The position numbers and the translations under genes were made by a program. From Candidatus Poribacteria bacterium (lineage in GTDB: Bacteria; Poribacteria; WGA-4E; WGA-3G): DNA of 47,049 bases. Position 1 is the stretch's first letter. The number at the start of each line of letters is the position of its first letter. Positions 31,514 through 39,909 of the stretch are shown here, one piece after another. The notes under the pieces are model-generated. The model was given only the letters and a program-made list of their open reading frames with translations. It made no database searches and had not been told where the DNA came from. Location of the stretch: assembly GCA_022822085.1 (NCBI GenBank), contig JAJECK010000154.1, positions 1 through 47,049 on the forward strand, read 5' to 3'.

Positions 31514-31539
31514 GGGGTCAGAGTTGACCCCGTTTTTTA
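31514..31539 (+). terminator. Rho-independent terminator of the rpsU operon
   Basis: CGGGGTCA (31514-31521), 4-nt loop, TGACCCCG (31526-31533), then six T. Lies 12 nt after the stop of the dsRNA-binding protein gene. Confidence 0.93.
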
Positions 31540-31632
31540 TTGCGAATCGGCTATTTGAATGTGTTTTCCACAAATATCTGCTTACAACAATAGATATCTG
31601 AATGCTGTTTGCTGATAGACAAATGCCAAAAT

Positions 31633-32337
31633 ATGATCGACCGGATTAAACGCCGATTACGACAACACCGATTTTTAACCCCTCTTATGGGATGCCCTTA
31701 TCCCGCTTCTCGTTGGAATAAATCTGTCAAACGCATCATCGAAGAACTGGGACCGGAAGCGAAGATTTTGGATCTCGGTTCTGGAACACACCGACGTGCA
31801 CCGAATGTCATTAACCTTGAAATTGAATCAACTCCCACAGTTGACATCATCGCTGACGGTCATTACCTGCCTTTTGCGGATAATAGTTTTGATGCGGTTA
31901 TTTCTGAGGCAGTGCTGGAACATGTCAGCAATCCCCAACAAGTCGTGTCTGAGGTACACCGTGTGCTAAAACAGGATGGATATGTGTGTGCTGCCGTTCC
32001 GTTTCTACAAGGCTATCACGCCTCTCCCCACGACTATCAACGATGGACTACAACGGGTTTTGTTGCGTTATTTTCTCAGTTCAATGAAATTGAAAGCGGG
32101 GCATGTGCTGGTCCAACTACTGCGCTCCACTGGATTTTTCGCGAGTATGTCGGTCTTGTCTGCTCTTTTGGGAGTTTATTGGTTGCAAAGATTATATCTC
32201 TCCTTGTTGGATGGTTGACATTTCCATTGGTGTGGTTGGATATGCTATTGATGTTGCATCCGCATTCCCACATCTTAGCCTCTGCCGTCTATTTTGTTGG
32301 ACGGAAGGATGAGGGGGGCCTTTGCAAGACCGATTGA
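31633..32337 (+). CDS. Class I SAM-dependent methyltransferase with hydrophobic C-terminus
   Basis: A 234-aa protein (ATG at 31633; a TTG at 31609 in frame is possible, and neither has a good ribosome-binding site). Motif I AKILDLGSGTHRRAPN, ADGHYLPFADNSFDAVISEAVLEHV and VHRVLKQDGYVCAAVPF show a methyltransferase of the type 11 group. Residues about 165-215 form a hydrophobic, membrane-like region (LLVAKIISLLVGWLTFPLVWLDM). It may act on a lipid or on cell-surface glycans. Stop is TGA. Single gene. Confidence 0.82.
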   Translation: MIDRIKRRLRQHRFLTPLMGCPYPASRWNKSVKRIIEELGPEAKILDLGSGTHRRAPNVINLEIESTPTVDIIADGHYLPFADNSFDAVISEAVLEHVSNPQQVVSEVHRVLKQDGYVCAAVPFLQGYHASPHDYQRWTTTGFVALFSQFNEIESGACAGPTTALHWIFREYVGLVCSFGSLLVAKIISLLVGWLTFPLVWLDMLLMLHPHSHILASAVYFVGRKDEGGLCKTD

Positions 32338-32348
32338 AATTATTTATA

Positions 32349-32480
32349 CATTGTGGGAAGGATTTTGTAAGCCGATTTTGTATTGCACAATCTGTAAAAT
32401 CGGGTTTGAAAACCCTCCCACAAGAGGTTAATCTCCTAAATTGACACCTATGGTCGAGGTTAAAAACCCTCCCACAAAAT
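32349..32480. repeat. Palindromic repeats of the GTGGGAGGGTTTT family
   Basis: A hairpin pairs TTGTGGGAAGGATTTT...CCGATTTT (32349-32377) with AAAATCGG...AAAACCCTCCCACAA (32393-32420). A further AACCCTCCCACAAAA follows at about 32464-32478, a direct repeat of the right arm. The cluster lies between the convergent methyltransferase and monooxygenase-like genes and could stop transcription from both sides. A related but diverged hairpin is at 33818. Confidence 0.6.
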
Positions 32481-32496
32481 TTAATCAAACAAAAAC

Positions 32497-33741
32497 TTAT
32501 TCTACAGGTTGATACTCACCCGCATCAACAAGATACAAAAACCCAATACACATCTCATCCGTCGTTTTATCGCCCCAACCGACAGGGACAGGCGGGTTAT
32601 GCGGATTAGCAGGATTACTCGCCGAATTATCAAAATGCGCAACAAGCGACACTTGCGTTCCCTCAGGTAAGAAAATCGGTTTACGGAAGTAATAGATATC
32701 CTGCCAATTGAAATCCCAATCCTTTATCCAGATGAGGTCAATCGGATTACCCGTAGGAGGATGTGCAATAATCCGCATATCTCGTCCCAACAGGTGCATG
32801 TGCGGCATCGTAGCTAATAAATAAGCATCCCTTTTCACTCGTCTGGACGCTTGGACAGCATATTTCTCCTCACCAGCAGGTATGACAAACTTGTCATTGA
32901 TAGCAGAATCAATCAACAAGGGTGTGGTTTTCTCCGTTTTATTGAAGTATAAACCCACACGGGATTGGTCCCGCTCAATATGACCTGTGCGGTAGTAGTG
33001 CACCTGCATCACAATATCAGCCCCTTTTGGCAACAGATAACCGACACCTTCTGGTAGAACATAAGGTTGAAGGCCCGGTGCCCATCCACCCAACGTGCCT
33101 GCTATGTCAATACCCGGTCCTGTGCCTTCTGTCACATACCCTGGTTTCGGATCTTTTGCAGCAAGTTGACGTGCCTGTCCTTCCATGTCCAAATAGAGAA
33201 TGACATGGTGTACCGTTTTCCGATTGCCCGGCTGCACATCTACTGCCTGCACATACATGTCCGTGTCAAAGTTTGTCGGTATGATAAAGTGTCTATACTC
33301 GTCCTCACCTTCAGGTTCTATCTCGTATTCCATTGGCATTTCAACGATATGGTCAGGTTCACCCAGTTTCCAACCGTCATGAAATTTCGGGTTTGGTGGT
33401 GTTTTAGACAGGTCACCTGCTGGCGCGCCTGCTTCTACCCAATCAGTAAGCATCTGTATCTCTTTCTCTGTCAAACGCCGTTCATTTTTGAAGTGACCGT
33501 ATCCCTTTGCCGGTTTCCAAGGCGGCATTAGCCGTGCTCTGGTATATTCTGCTATTTCTGTTGCCCACGCTTTCGCATCTTGGTAGTCTGTGAGTGCAAA
33601 CGGTGCAACTTCACCTTGTCGATGGCACGATTGGCACTCTCGCTGGATAATCGGAGCAATGTCTTTGCTATATGTGATTTCTGCTTGCACACAAGGCACA
33701 AACAATGTCAATGCTAATACTATGAATAAGAACTTTTCCAT
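32497..33741 (-). CDS. Exported c-type haem plus copper type II monooxygenase-like protein
   Basis: A 414-aa exported protein. I chose the ATG at 33741 because it gives a clean signal peptide (MEKFLFIVLALTLFVPCVQA); an upstream ATG adds an acidic leader. Residues 25-115 are a cytochrome c-like domain with C36-QS-C39-H40. Residues 130-400 resemble copper type II ascorbate-dependent monooxygenases (PHM/DBM fold): HH at 178-179 and H248 as possible CuH ligands, H314-M-H316 and a late Met (DEMCIGF) as possible CuM ligands. Electrons could pass from haem to copper within one chain. Substrate is unknown. Confidence 0.82.
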   Translation of the reverse strand: MEKFLFIVLALTLFVPCVQAEITYSKDIAPIIQRECQSCHRQGEVAPFALTDYQDAKAWATEIAEYTRARLMPPWKPAKGYGHFKNERRLTEKEIQMLTDWVEAGAPAGDLSKTPPNPKFHDGWKLGEPDHIVEMPMEYEIEPEGEDEYRHFIIPTNFDTDMYVQAVDVQPGNRKTVHHVILYLDMEGQARQLAAKDPKPGYVTEGTGPGIDIAGTLGGWAPGLQPYVLPEGVGYLLPKGADIVMQVHYYRTGHIERDQSRVGLYFNKTEKTTPLLIDSAINDKFVIPAGEEKYAVQASRRVKRDAYLLATMPHMHLLGRDMRIIAHPPTGNPIDLIWIKDWDFNWQDIYYFRKPIFLPEGTQVSLVAHFDNSASNPANPHNPPVPVGWGDKTTDEMCIGFLYLVDAGEYQPVE

Positions 33742-33817
33742 CTTTTCTATTTCTTCCTCCATAATTGCGGTTTATTTCAGGTGCAATTATACCATGTTTG
33801 ATGTTCAGTTTCAACTA

Positions 33818-33878
33818 TTGTTGGAGGGTTTCCCAATCTCGATATGGTAGGTGGGGTTTCCTAATCCTCCTACAACAA
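33818..33878. repeat. Imperfect intergenic palindrome
   Basis: TTGTTGGAGG (33818-33827) pairs with CCTCC-ta-CAACAA (33866-33878), one bulge. It sits between the monooxygenase-like start and the terminator of the lamin-tail gene and belongs to the GGAGGGTTT-type repeats. Confidence 0.45.
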
Positions 33879-33914
33879 AAAAATGCGGATAACGAACCGA
33901 AGTCCGCTATCCGC
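33877..33914 (-). terminator. Rho-independent terminator of the lamin-tail protein gene
   Basis: Minus strand: GCGGATAGCG and CGTTATCCGC pair (7 bp, one mismatch, 2 bp), followed by ATTTTTTTG (33877-33883). It begins 30 nt after the stop. Confidence 0.9.
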
Positions 33915-33943
33915 CCGGGGAGGTTAGTTAGAATGTCCCTAAG

Positions 33944-36900
33944 TTAATTCTGTGATTTCAATTCGCTCCACGTTGTTGTCAGCTTGTTCTTGGTCGAGAT
34001 CAAGCCTTTCAACTTCGTTGTCGTAAGCGTGTTACGCTCACCTGCGAAAGATACATCTTCAATTTGATAGTAGTAAACAGCACCAGGTTTCGCTGAAATA
34101 TCAACCCATTTATAGGTGCTACGTTCCGCGGTGGTACCTTTACCTTGGATTAACTGATCATTGACCTGTGTGAACTCACCATTACGACTATCACTACGAA
34201 GGATATTAAATCCAGCATTGTCAAGTTCAGATTCGGTTGTCCAATGGATTACAACTTTACCGTCTGTAAGTGTTGGACGGAAGAATGACAATGAAACGGG
34301 TAGTGGTGTACCTGCAGTATGTAATGGTGTGCTGACATCATTGTTATCACCGTAATAGGTGTCATCTACTACGTCAGCGAGTGAATTATCGGCAGCGTGT
34401 ACCCAAGCAGCACCAGCATACTTGGCAGGAACCATGATGGGGTTACCATCAGCATCCGTACCCATAACAACCATACCGTTACCACGCCATTGTGTGCCCA
34501 TCGGTAGAACCATACCTGTCATATCGCCATCAATGGAGCGTTTTGGGATTCCTGGACGTGGTGTGCCTGCGGTTCCTGAACTTACGCCTTGCACACCTCG
34601 TGTCCCGCCATCCATTAGACGAATCAACGATGTACGATTATTGTCATCTGTCATATCCGTGGGCCAGTGCCAACTATAAGCATCATCAATACCGATACCT
34701 TTACGTGTATCAAACGCGACACCATCAAGGTTACCGACCTCATCACTCGGGTTTCCGTCACCATCAACGATTTTAATATAGAAACCATTTTCTGCATTCA
34801 GTATCGGTGACTTACTATTTTTCATACCGAACTTGTCGCGTATGGCTTTTATTCCCCAAACACTGGCAACTCTATGGTCATCAATGTAATCAGATTTTTT
34901 ATTACCACTTACTCGACGGGAAGCGATCAAGACTGTCTGATTCGGTGGAATATATTGAATATCGCCGAAGGTTTTCAGATCAATGGTTATATGTAGTGGA
35001 CGATTATCTGCTTGCCATGAACCGGAGTTATGATTTTCAATAATCATCTGCCATCCGGTTTTCGGATTACTACCGTCAGAAGCGAGGTTAATACCTCTGG
35101 TCCTGGAAGTATTGTGAAGTTCAATCCACTGTGGTGACTTTCCATTATCTGTTGTGAGCATAAGTTCACTGATGATAAGGCCACCGTCAGTAAGATCTCC
35201 GGTTTTACCTTTCACGATATCGTTGTGGTATCCGGGAGTTCCGTTACCTTTAACGCCACGGTCATATCCAATACCACCATTGAAACCGGCATGACTTCCG
35301 CCACCTTTACGCCAACCGTTTGCGATGCCATTACGTGCCCAGACACTATCATTTTTGAAATTGGCATTAGGAGCAAGAGAGGCGTTATGGTTATTGGAAT
35401 CCTTTGCATTGTGTACCCTGTAATTATTTCCAGAATGTCCGTTTAGAGGCCATGCATCCGTTTTCCAAAATTGACCGACATCTGGTTCCTTGATGTCAGT
35501 AGCTGCTTCTAAGGTGTTATATGAAACTCTTGATGGACCAACAACATCCCGTATATGTAGACGACCGCCACGGAATTTAGCATCACCGTTGCTTCGCAGT
35601 ATTAGATAACCAGCAGTCATATTCGGAATATGAAGATCTCTACCATCACTACGTTTGATATTCAGATATTTGTGTGGACCAGCACCAAACTGTTGGTTTG
35701 CTCGATCACTTTCTCTGATGTCTATTCCCGCAGCGAGGCTTGTATTCACAGGATCTTTGTTGACAATCAACAATACGTCGCCAGCACCAATATTTGTGTT
35801 CTTGTCTGCGAATTGGACAATAAGGTGTTCTGCCCGGTTCGTACCGTCAGTGCGAGTAAGTGTCCAGTTCTTAATATTAACCGTCCCACTACTAATATTA
35901 TGCAGTTCAATCCAATCTAAAGTATTGTCAGCATAGTTACCAACTTCGTTGATGATAATATTATCTTTTGGTACAACGGCGGCAGTAGGATTTCCCCGTG
36001 TTCCAGGAAGACCGGCCCGTGTATTTTCGCTACCTGGAGTCCCTATGAAACCAGGGAAATACGCACGATTAGACGCGGTCCAATGTCCCTGCTGCGTCCC
36101 GTTACCATCTTGTTTACTACGATATACGGAAACAAACGCAGGATTAGCCCCTATAATTGCATCGCCAGCTTCGTTTCTAACTGCAGTGCCGCTGCTCCCT
36201 TTTATTGGTGGATTCCATACATTCTGATATCCAGCAATGTTACTGATTCTATCAACTACACCATCCGCTTTAACAGGTGCTGGGAATGTATCATCTGTGA
36301 ACGTAAATGTAGGTATTGGAACAGGGGTAGTTTTACGATTATAGACTTCAATCCACTGCTGCTGGGTATAACCATTTTGTCCAACCCGTGAATTATCAAT
36401 ACCCCACATGATTTCGTTGATAATGACATCAAGATCGGCTGCACCAGGAACCACAAGATCAATCGTTCCACCTCTAACATTGAAGAAATCTTCAAGGTCA
36501 GGCATATCTGGTAGTGCAAAGAAATTTTCAGCTGTAGTTGAGACAGTTGTTGGAAGTATTGGTGTTTCACCAGCAGTTGTTGACCTTGCATAAACACGAT
36601 AACTGTAACCAGCCATGTGATCAGTCGCAAGTACAAGAAGGGTTGGAGTATTCGTTCCATCAGCAATTAGTGCCGTAGTACTTTCTTGCACAGTACTAAG
36701 ACCAGTACTATAACCACTGAGTAGTAAGCCAGCAGGTAATGTAGGTGTAACAGCGGTACTACCTGTAAGTGTTAGTGTGACAGTTTTGCCTTCGCCGCCA
36801 ACAGCCGCTGTGATATCGTTGGTACCATCATTATATGATGCTGCCAACACATCACGATCAGTGTCCTCATCATCAGGTTGACTGATTGTATTATCATCAG

Positions 36901-37123
36901 CTGTAAAATGAGAGAAGTCCGGTCTGGGGTTGGGAGTCTCGGAATATGTAAATTTAATAACAATACTACCAGTAGCCACAGGATCTGTACTACTAGCTGT
37001 AGTTGTCGTTTGGTAGGCGGTTACCAACACCTGTGCCATTGCGGGCGCAACGGTGAGGGCGAACAGAACAGCGAGTACAACAGAAAAAATTAAAGAAAAT
37101 GCCAATCGATTTGACAGGTTCAT
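33944..37123 (-). CDS. Very large exported lamin-tail domain protein with TTW-type C-terminus
   Basis: A 1059-aa exported protein. Signal peptide 1-31 (VAPAMAQ). Residues 45-205 are a beta-rich bacterial Ig-like region. Three lamin-tail domains start near 232 (VIINEIMWG), 388 (IIINEVGN) and 649 (LIISELML), each with the W-IE-hN core. Residues about 965-1045 are a fibronectin-like sandwich (VVIHWTTESELDNAGFNILR). The end is STKNKLTTTWSELKSQN, the motif shared with LamG, malectin and CBM9 proteins, with Gly replaced by Ser. AGGAG precedes the ATG. Likely a cell-surface or matrix protein. Confidence 0.85.
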   Translation of the reverse strand: MNLSNRLAFSLIFSVVLAVLFALTVAPAMAQVLVTAYQTTTTASSTDPVATGSIVIKFTYSETPNPRPDFSHFTADDNTISQPDDEDTDRDVLAASYNDGTNDITAAVGGEGKTVTLTLTGSTAVTPTLPAGLLLSGYSTGLSTVQESTTALIADGTNTPTLLVLATDHMAGYSYRVYARSTTAGETPILPTTVSTTAENFFALPDMPDLEDFFNVRGGTIDLVVPGAADLDVIINEIMWGIDNSRVGQNGYTQQQWIEVYNRKTTPVPIPTFTFTDDTFPAPVKADGVVDRISNIAGYQNVWNPPIKGSSGTAVRNEAGDAIIGANPAFVSVYRSKQDGNGTQQGHWTASNRAYFPGFIGTPGSENTRAGLPGTRGNPTAAVVPKDNIIINEVGNYADNTLDWIELHNISSGTVNIKNWTLTRTDGTNRAEHLIVQFADKNTNIGAGDVLLIVNKDPVNTSLAAGIDIRESDRANQQFGAGPHKYLNIKRSDGRDLHIPNMTAGYLILRSNGDAKFRGGRLHIRDVVGPSRVSYNTLEAATDIKEPDVGQFWKTDAWPLNGHSGNNYRVHNAKDSNNHNASLAPNANFKNDSVWARNGIANGWRKGGGSHAGFNGGIGYDRGVKGNGTPGYHNDIVKGKTGDLTDGGLIISELMLTTDNGKSPQWIELHNTSRTRGINLASDGSNPKTGWQMIIENHNSGSWQADNRPLHITIDLKTFGDIQYIPPNQTVLIASRRVSGNKKSDYIDDHRVASVWGIKAIRDKFGMKNSKSPILNAENGFYIKIVDGDGNPSDEVGNLDGVAFDTRKGIGIDDAYSWHWPTDMTDDNNRTSLIRLMDGGTRGVQGVSSGTAGTPRPGIPKRSIDGDMTGMVLPMGTQWRGNGMVVMGTDADGNPIMVPAKYAGAAWVHAADNSLADVVDDTYYGDNNDVSTPLHTAGTPLPVSLSFFRPTLTDGKVVIHWTTESELDNAGFNILRSDSRNGEFTQVNDQLIQGKGTTAERSTYKWVDISAKPGAVYYYQIEDVSFAGERNTLTTTKLKGLISTKNKLTTTWSELKSQN

Positions 37124-37412
37124 TTACTTGTTCTCCTATTTATAAATTTTCTAAAATACATTTAACTTTGGGGCGATCCGCGTATTCTCTACGTCTTCGC
37201 ACCCAACAATACAAGTTGAAAAATTAAGAACAGATTCAGGGATCAAATCTATTCTGCTAACCTTTTGGTATCGAACATGTGCCTTCCCGTGCACATGCCC
37301 TCCATTTTATGTGGGGGTTCGGTTTGTTACTTAGCAATCTTTATAGGAACTCCAATTCCCGATCTTCGTTCCCACAACTTCAAACCGATTTATGTTCATA
37401 TTAACGTTATCA

Positions 37413-37510
37413 ATTATAACATAAGTTACAAAAAATGTCAACCGATATATTCCTTCGGTAATACGTTAAACTACGTTCCCCATTCTATATAAGTTACAGA
37501 AAAATGTCAA
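37413..37510 (-). promoter_or_regulatory. Two tandem sigma70 promoters and a long leader for the lamin-tail gene
   Basis: Minus strand: P1 TTGACA (37505-37510), 17-nt spacer, TAGAAT (37482-37487). P2 TTGACA (37436-37441), 17-nt spacer, TATAAT (37413-37418), a perfect consensus. The segment from -35 through the spacer is a direct repeat (TTGACATTTTTnTGTAACTT), so the promoter has been duplicated. The leader from P2 to the ATG is about 280 nt and contains a CATGTGC/GCACATG hairpin near 37280-37305. The remaining gap up to 37824 is AT-rich with nothing I can name. Confidence 0.8.
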
Positions 37511-37824
37511 CTTATTTAAATTTGCCACGCCATCACTCTTATATGGTGTTGCGCTGCGTTTCGTAAAAATACTAGTGCTTTGAGAGTTCCGAATGTGTAT
37601 TCAGGTATTACACAAGCAAATAAAATATAATGTATATATTTCCTCTCTCTTCACATATTATAAGTATAACACAACTAATAATTATTTGTCAAGTATATTT
37701 GTAAAAATGTTGGGATTCCCGAAAATCGTATACTTCTTATTCCAAAATTTGCCAAGTATTTTTAACAAATTAATCATTTAATCATCAATTATATCAATTT
37801 CGTGCGAATATGTCAAATTAAATT

Positions 37825-37866
37825 GTTGGAGTGGTTTAAAACCACGATTGCCTGAACCACTCCAAC
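37825..37866. repeat. Palindromic repeat GTTGGAGTGGTT
   Basis: GTTGGAGTGGTT (37825-37836) pairs perfectly with AACCACTCCAAC (37855-37866) around an 18-nt loop that contains AAAACCAC, able to pair alternatively with the left arm. Sequence is kin to the palindrome at 38961. Confidence 0.6.
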
Positions 37867-37986
37867 TACCATTGCAGTTGAATACCGATAGAACAAGAAA
37901 AACCGATCCAACAAGAAACATGACGAAATAAAAAAAATATGTTATACTCAATATCATAAAATCTAACAATTTGGAGATGACTTATA

Positions 37987-38925
37987 ATGAACAATCAATG
38001 GGTAGTATACGAAGGACACGAAGGTGCTGGAAAAGGCAAGCACATCGTGCTCGTGAGTGGAGACGAAGAATATCGTTCCGAAGAGGCACTGCCGATGCTC
38101 GGTAAAATATTAGCCACACATCACGGCTTTAAATGTTCTGTCCTATTCGCAATCGCCCCCGACACGGGAGAGATTGACCCAAATAATCAGAACAACATAC
38201 CGGGGTTGCATCTACTGGAAGATGCGGATATGCTCGTGTTATTCACCCGTTTCCGAGAACTCCCCGATGAACAGATGAAATACATCATAGACTATACAAA
38301 CGCAGGTGGACCGGTGATGGGCTTACGTACAGCGACACACGCCTTCAACTACACCGAAAATAAAGATAGTCCTTATGCAAAATATAGTTTCAACAGCCAA
38401 GAATTTGATGGTGGTTATGGTCGTCAAGTGCTCGGAGAGACGTGGATAAACCATCACGGACACCACGGCAAAGAGAGTGCACGCGGTGTCATAGATCAGG
38501 AAAACAAAGATCATCCGATACTTAAAGGTGTAACAGATATTTGGGGTCCTTCAGATGTCTACGGCATCAAATCATTGACTGGGGATGATGTGCAGGTCCT
38601 GGTTCACGGACAGGTGCTTGTTGGCATGGAACCCGATGATTCCCCCAAACCCGACACCCCTACAATGCCGATGGCGTGGATAAAGACCTATACCGGCGAA
38701 ACAGGCAACACCTGTCGCGTTTTCAACACAACGATGGGAGCATCAGTAGATTTGGAAAGTGAAGGGTTGCGTAGGCTGCTTGTCAACGGAATATATTGGT
38801 GTGTCGGTTTAGAAGACCACATCCATGATAAAGCACATGTGGATTATGTAGTTGAATACAAACCAACAATGTTCGGCTTCGGTACCTTCAAAAAAGGTCT
38901 TACCCCTGCCGACCATGCCTTGTAG
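37987..38925 (+). CDS. ThuA-like domain protein
   Basis: A 312-aa cytoplasmic protein with a ThuA-like class I glutamine amidotransferase fold (GKHIVLVSGDEEYRSEE; DADMLVLFTRFRELPDEQM; GPVMGLRTATHAFNY; DHPILKGVTDIWGPSDVY; near the end GIYWCVGLEDHI). ThuA proteins are tied to sugar (trehalose, disaccharide) use, and in related phyla they neighbour sugar isomerases and dehydrogenases. The classic amidotransferase Cys is not in place. GGAGATGA precedes the ATG. Possibly paired with the convergent SDR only by position. Confidence 0.85.
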   Translation: MNNQWVVYEGHEGAGKGKHIVLVSGDEEYRSEEALPMLGKILATHHGFKCSVLFAIAPDTGEIDPNNQNNIPGLHLLEDADMLVLFTRFRELPDEQMKYIIDYTNAGGPVMGLRTATHAFNYTENKDSPYAKYSFNSQEFDGGYGRQVLGETWINHHGHHGKESARGVIDQENKDHPILKGVTDIWGPSDVYGIKSLTGDDVQVLVHGQVLVGMEPDDSPKPDTPTMPMAWIKTYTGETGNTCRVFNTTMGASVDLESEGLRRLLVNGIYWCVGLEDHIHDKAHVDYVVEYKPTMFGFGTFKKGLTPADHAL

Positions 38926-38929
38926 GAAT

Positions 38930-38987
38930 GTTTGAGCGGTTTCTAACCGTAATTTCTCTTGTTTGAGCGGTTTCCAACCGCTCAAAC
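38930..38987. repeat. GTTTGAGCGGTTT repeats; hairpin between convergent genes
   Basis: A half copy (38930-38949) is followed by a perfect 12-bp hairpin GTTTGAGCGGTT/AACCGCTCAAAC (38961-38987, 3-nt loop). It lies exactly between the ThuA-like stop and the SDR stop and probably ends both transcripts. Compare 37825, where paired changes keep the helix. Confidence 0.65.
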
Positions 38988-38995
38988 AATGGGTT

Positions 38996-39760
38996 TCACA
39001 ACGACAAAATACCACCCTCAACAAGCATAGGTGCACCCGTCATATACCGAGACTCATCCGAAGCCAAATAAACCGCCGCCCAAGCAATATCAACAGGTTC
39101 ACCGATCCCCAACGGGTGCAATCTATCAATCTCATTGTTCACTGCTTCAGGGTCATCTTGTTGCTCCAAGAATTCTTGATAAAGTTCAGTCCTAATAGTT
39201 CCCGGACACAGGCTGTTCACACGGATATTATCTTCAGCATAACGAACCGCCATGCTACGCGACAGATGTACAACCGCAGCTTTAGAGGACGTATAAGCAG
39301 GATGCATCGGAAACCCAACAAAAGCCGACTCACTCGCCATATTGATAATAGAACCTCCACCCGCCTCACGCATCAGCGGGATAACCGCACGGGAGACGAG
39401 ATAAATGCTTTTCACATTCACAGCATACTGCCGATCCCAATCCGTTTCGGCAATCTCCTCTAATTCACCCACAACAGCGATACCTGCATTGTTGAACAGC
39501 ACATTAGGTGCACCAAGTTCCGATGTAACACGTTGTGTAGCATCTTGAATCTGTGATGCATCCGTAACATCACACGCACAGAAAAGAGCGGTGCCACCTT
39601 GTGCTTTTATTTGTTGAGTCATCTGTTCACCGCGTGCTGTGTTCAGGTCCCAGATAGCAACAGCCGCGCCTTCTGCAGCAAAGAGTTCAGCACTCTTCGC
39701 TCCGATACCACGTGCAGCACCAGTAATAATTGCAATTTTGTTGTTAAGTCTATTTGCCAT
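38996..39760 (-). CDS. Short-chain dehydrogenase/reductase (SDR)
   Basis: A 254-aa SDR: TGAARGIG (13-20), CDVTD, NNAG (90-93), catalytic S143 region and Y156/K160 (YTSSK), then VNSLCPGTIRTELYQEF and a final YMTGAPMLVEGG. Third SDR in the window and not closely alike to the others. Weak ribosome-binding site (AAGGATT). Substrate unknown. Confidence 0.9.
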   Translation of the reverse strand: MANRLNNKIAIITGAARGIGAKSAELFAAEGAAVAIWDLNTARGEQMTQQIKAQGGTALFCACDVTDASQIQDATQRVTSELGAPNVLFNNAGIAVVGELEEIAETDWDRQYAVNVKSIYLVSRAVIPLMREAGGGSIINMASESAFVGFPMHPAYTSSKAAVVHLSRSMAVRYAEDNIRVNSLCPGTIRTELYQEFLEQQDDPEAVNNEIDRLHPLGIGEPVDIAWAAVYLASDESRYMTGAPMLVEGGILSL

Positions 39761-39813
39761 AAATAATCCTTATATAAGTCATAGGTATAGTAAACGAGAA
39801 GCTTCAAGGAAAT

Positions 39814-39833
39814 AGTCCCGTAGGGACGGGACT
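39814..39833. repeat. Short AGTCCCGT palindrome
   Basis: AGTCCCGT (39814-39821), AGGG loop, ACGGGACT (39826-39833), followed by AAAGATG. The arms match the outer stem of the structured palindrome at 30452, so this looks like a minimal or decayed copy. Confidence 0.5.
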
Positions 39834-39909
39834 AAAGATGTATACAAGACGTTACTATATAATATAAATGGCATACCAAAGAAACATTTACCGAGGTACT
39901 TATCGGAAT

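Noticed and set aside
37270-37320. tRNA-like or known riboswitch (cyclic-di-GMP, cobalamin) in the lamin-tail leader
   Set aside because: A TTCGATACC phrase recalls a T-loop and GGGCA recalls GEMM, but the required stems and conserved boxes are missing.
37265-37781. Plus-strand reading frames in the gap before the ThuA-like gene
   Set aside because: They are short, rich in rare combinations, have no ribosome-binding site and lie across the promoters and leader of the lamin-tail gene on the other strand.
38930-38987. CRISPR array from the repeated GTTTGAGCGG words
   Set aside because: Only one and a half copies, no regular spacers and no cas genes; it is a palindromic extragenic repeat.
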